A stretch of 50,474 bases of DNA from Acetobacteraceae bacterium. Its GTDB lineage: Bacteria > Pseudomonadota > Alphaproteobacteria > Acetobacterales > Acetobacteraceae. Below, piece after piece: positions 50,454 through 50,474 of this stretch. Below the pieces are notes generated by a model. That model was given only the letters and a program-made list of their open reading frames with translations, was not told where the DNA came from and ran no database searches. The translations under genes and the position numbers were made by a program. How positions within the stretch are numbered: position 1 is the stretch's first letter; the number at the start of each line of letters is the position of its first letter. The DNA lies in NCBI GenBank assembly GCA_027482245.1, contig JAIXWG010000036.1:1-50474 (forward strand). The letters run 5' to 3'.

Positions 50454-50470
50454 CGGTCCTAAGACCGTTT
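50454..50470 (+). terminator. Weak terminator-like hairpin at the window end
   Basis: CGGTC-CTAA-GACCG followed by TTT. The stem is only 5 bp, so efficiency is doubtful. It is the only one of the terminal hairpins with a T-run. Confidence 0.3.
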
Positions 50471-50474
50471 CTGA

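Overview
The window is a stretch of a very GC-rich alphaproteobacterial chromosome, most likely from Rhodospirillales/Acetobacteraceae (Roseomonas-like). I infer this from the strong G/C third-position bias, the FliX/MotE/DUF6468 flagellar gene set, a DksA with a degenerate zinc finger, and the many peptide-type ABC transporters. No database search was possible. I saw no rRNA, tRNA, CRISPR array or insertion sequence.

Region 1 (1-11.75 kb) is a flagellar and chemotaxis block. A leftward operon carries fliL-fliM-DUF6468-motE-cheY-cheZ and a cut-off secreted protein. A rightward operon carries flgF-flgG-flgA-flgH. Beyond yedK (SRAP DNA-crosslink protein) and dksA, fliX (leftward) and flgI-flgJ'-flgN-like (rightward) diverge. 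flgF and flgI share the same promoter layout: a GGCA-N5-TGCC dyad with its 3' end 22 nt before the first base of a sigma-54 -24/-12 element. This fits FlbD/FliX-type class III flagellar control.

Region 2 (11.8-18.9 kb) starts with two tandem half-length permeases that are paralogues of each other with opposite charge bias. A tight rightward operon of seven genes follows: a RibD-like reductase, a BchC-like dehydrogenase without zinc ligands, a PTPS-fold protein without the canonical catalytic residues, a GT4 glycosyltransferase, a methyltransferase, an OtnK-like kinase and an OtnC-like aldolase. The first five look like a pathway to a glycosylated, methylated pteridine- or pyrimidine-derived small molecule. 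This is the best candidate in the window for an undescribed system.

Region 3 (18.9-24.5 kb) has a GNAT acetyltransferase, a Lys/Ala-rich histone H1-like protein with a long gene-less upstream region, and prpC-prpD (2-methylcitrate cycle) with a divergent LysR regulator.

Region 4 (24.6-38.5 kb) has a 1332-residue protein made of Calx-beta-like repeats and a dipeptide-type ABC system split into convergent halves (dppDF rightward; substrate-binding protein-dppB-dppC leftward). The leftward operon also holds a VOC protein and an NTPase-FGE fusion with degenerate active sites. An orphan two-partner-secretion transporter (TpsB) follows.

Region 5 (38.5-50.5 kb) has a leftward catabolic operon (hydantoinase A and B, substrate-binding protein, enolase-superfamily dehydratase, 2-hydroxyacid dehydrogenase) facing an IclR regulator across repeated operator-like sites. 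Then come a RidA/amidohydrolase/membrane-methyltransferase trio, a DUF4337 protein, an MgtC-family protein, and a terminal cluster of perfect palindromes including one of 34 bp.
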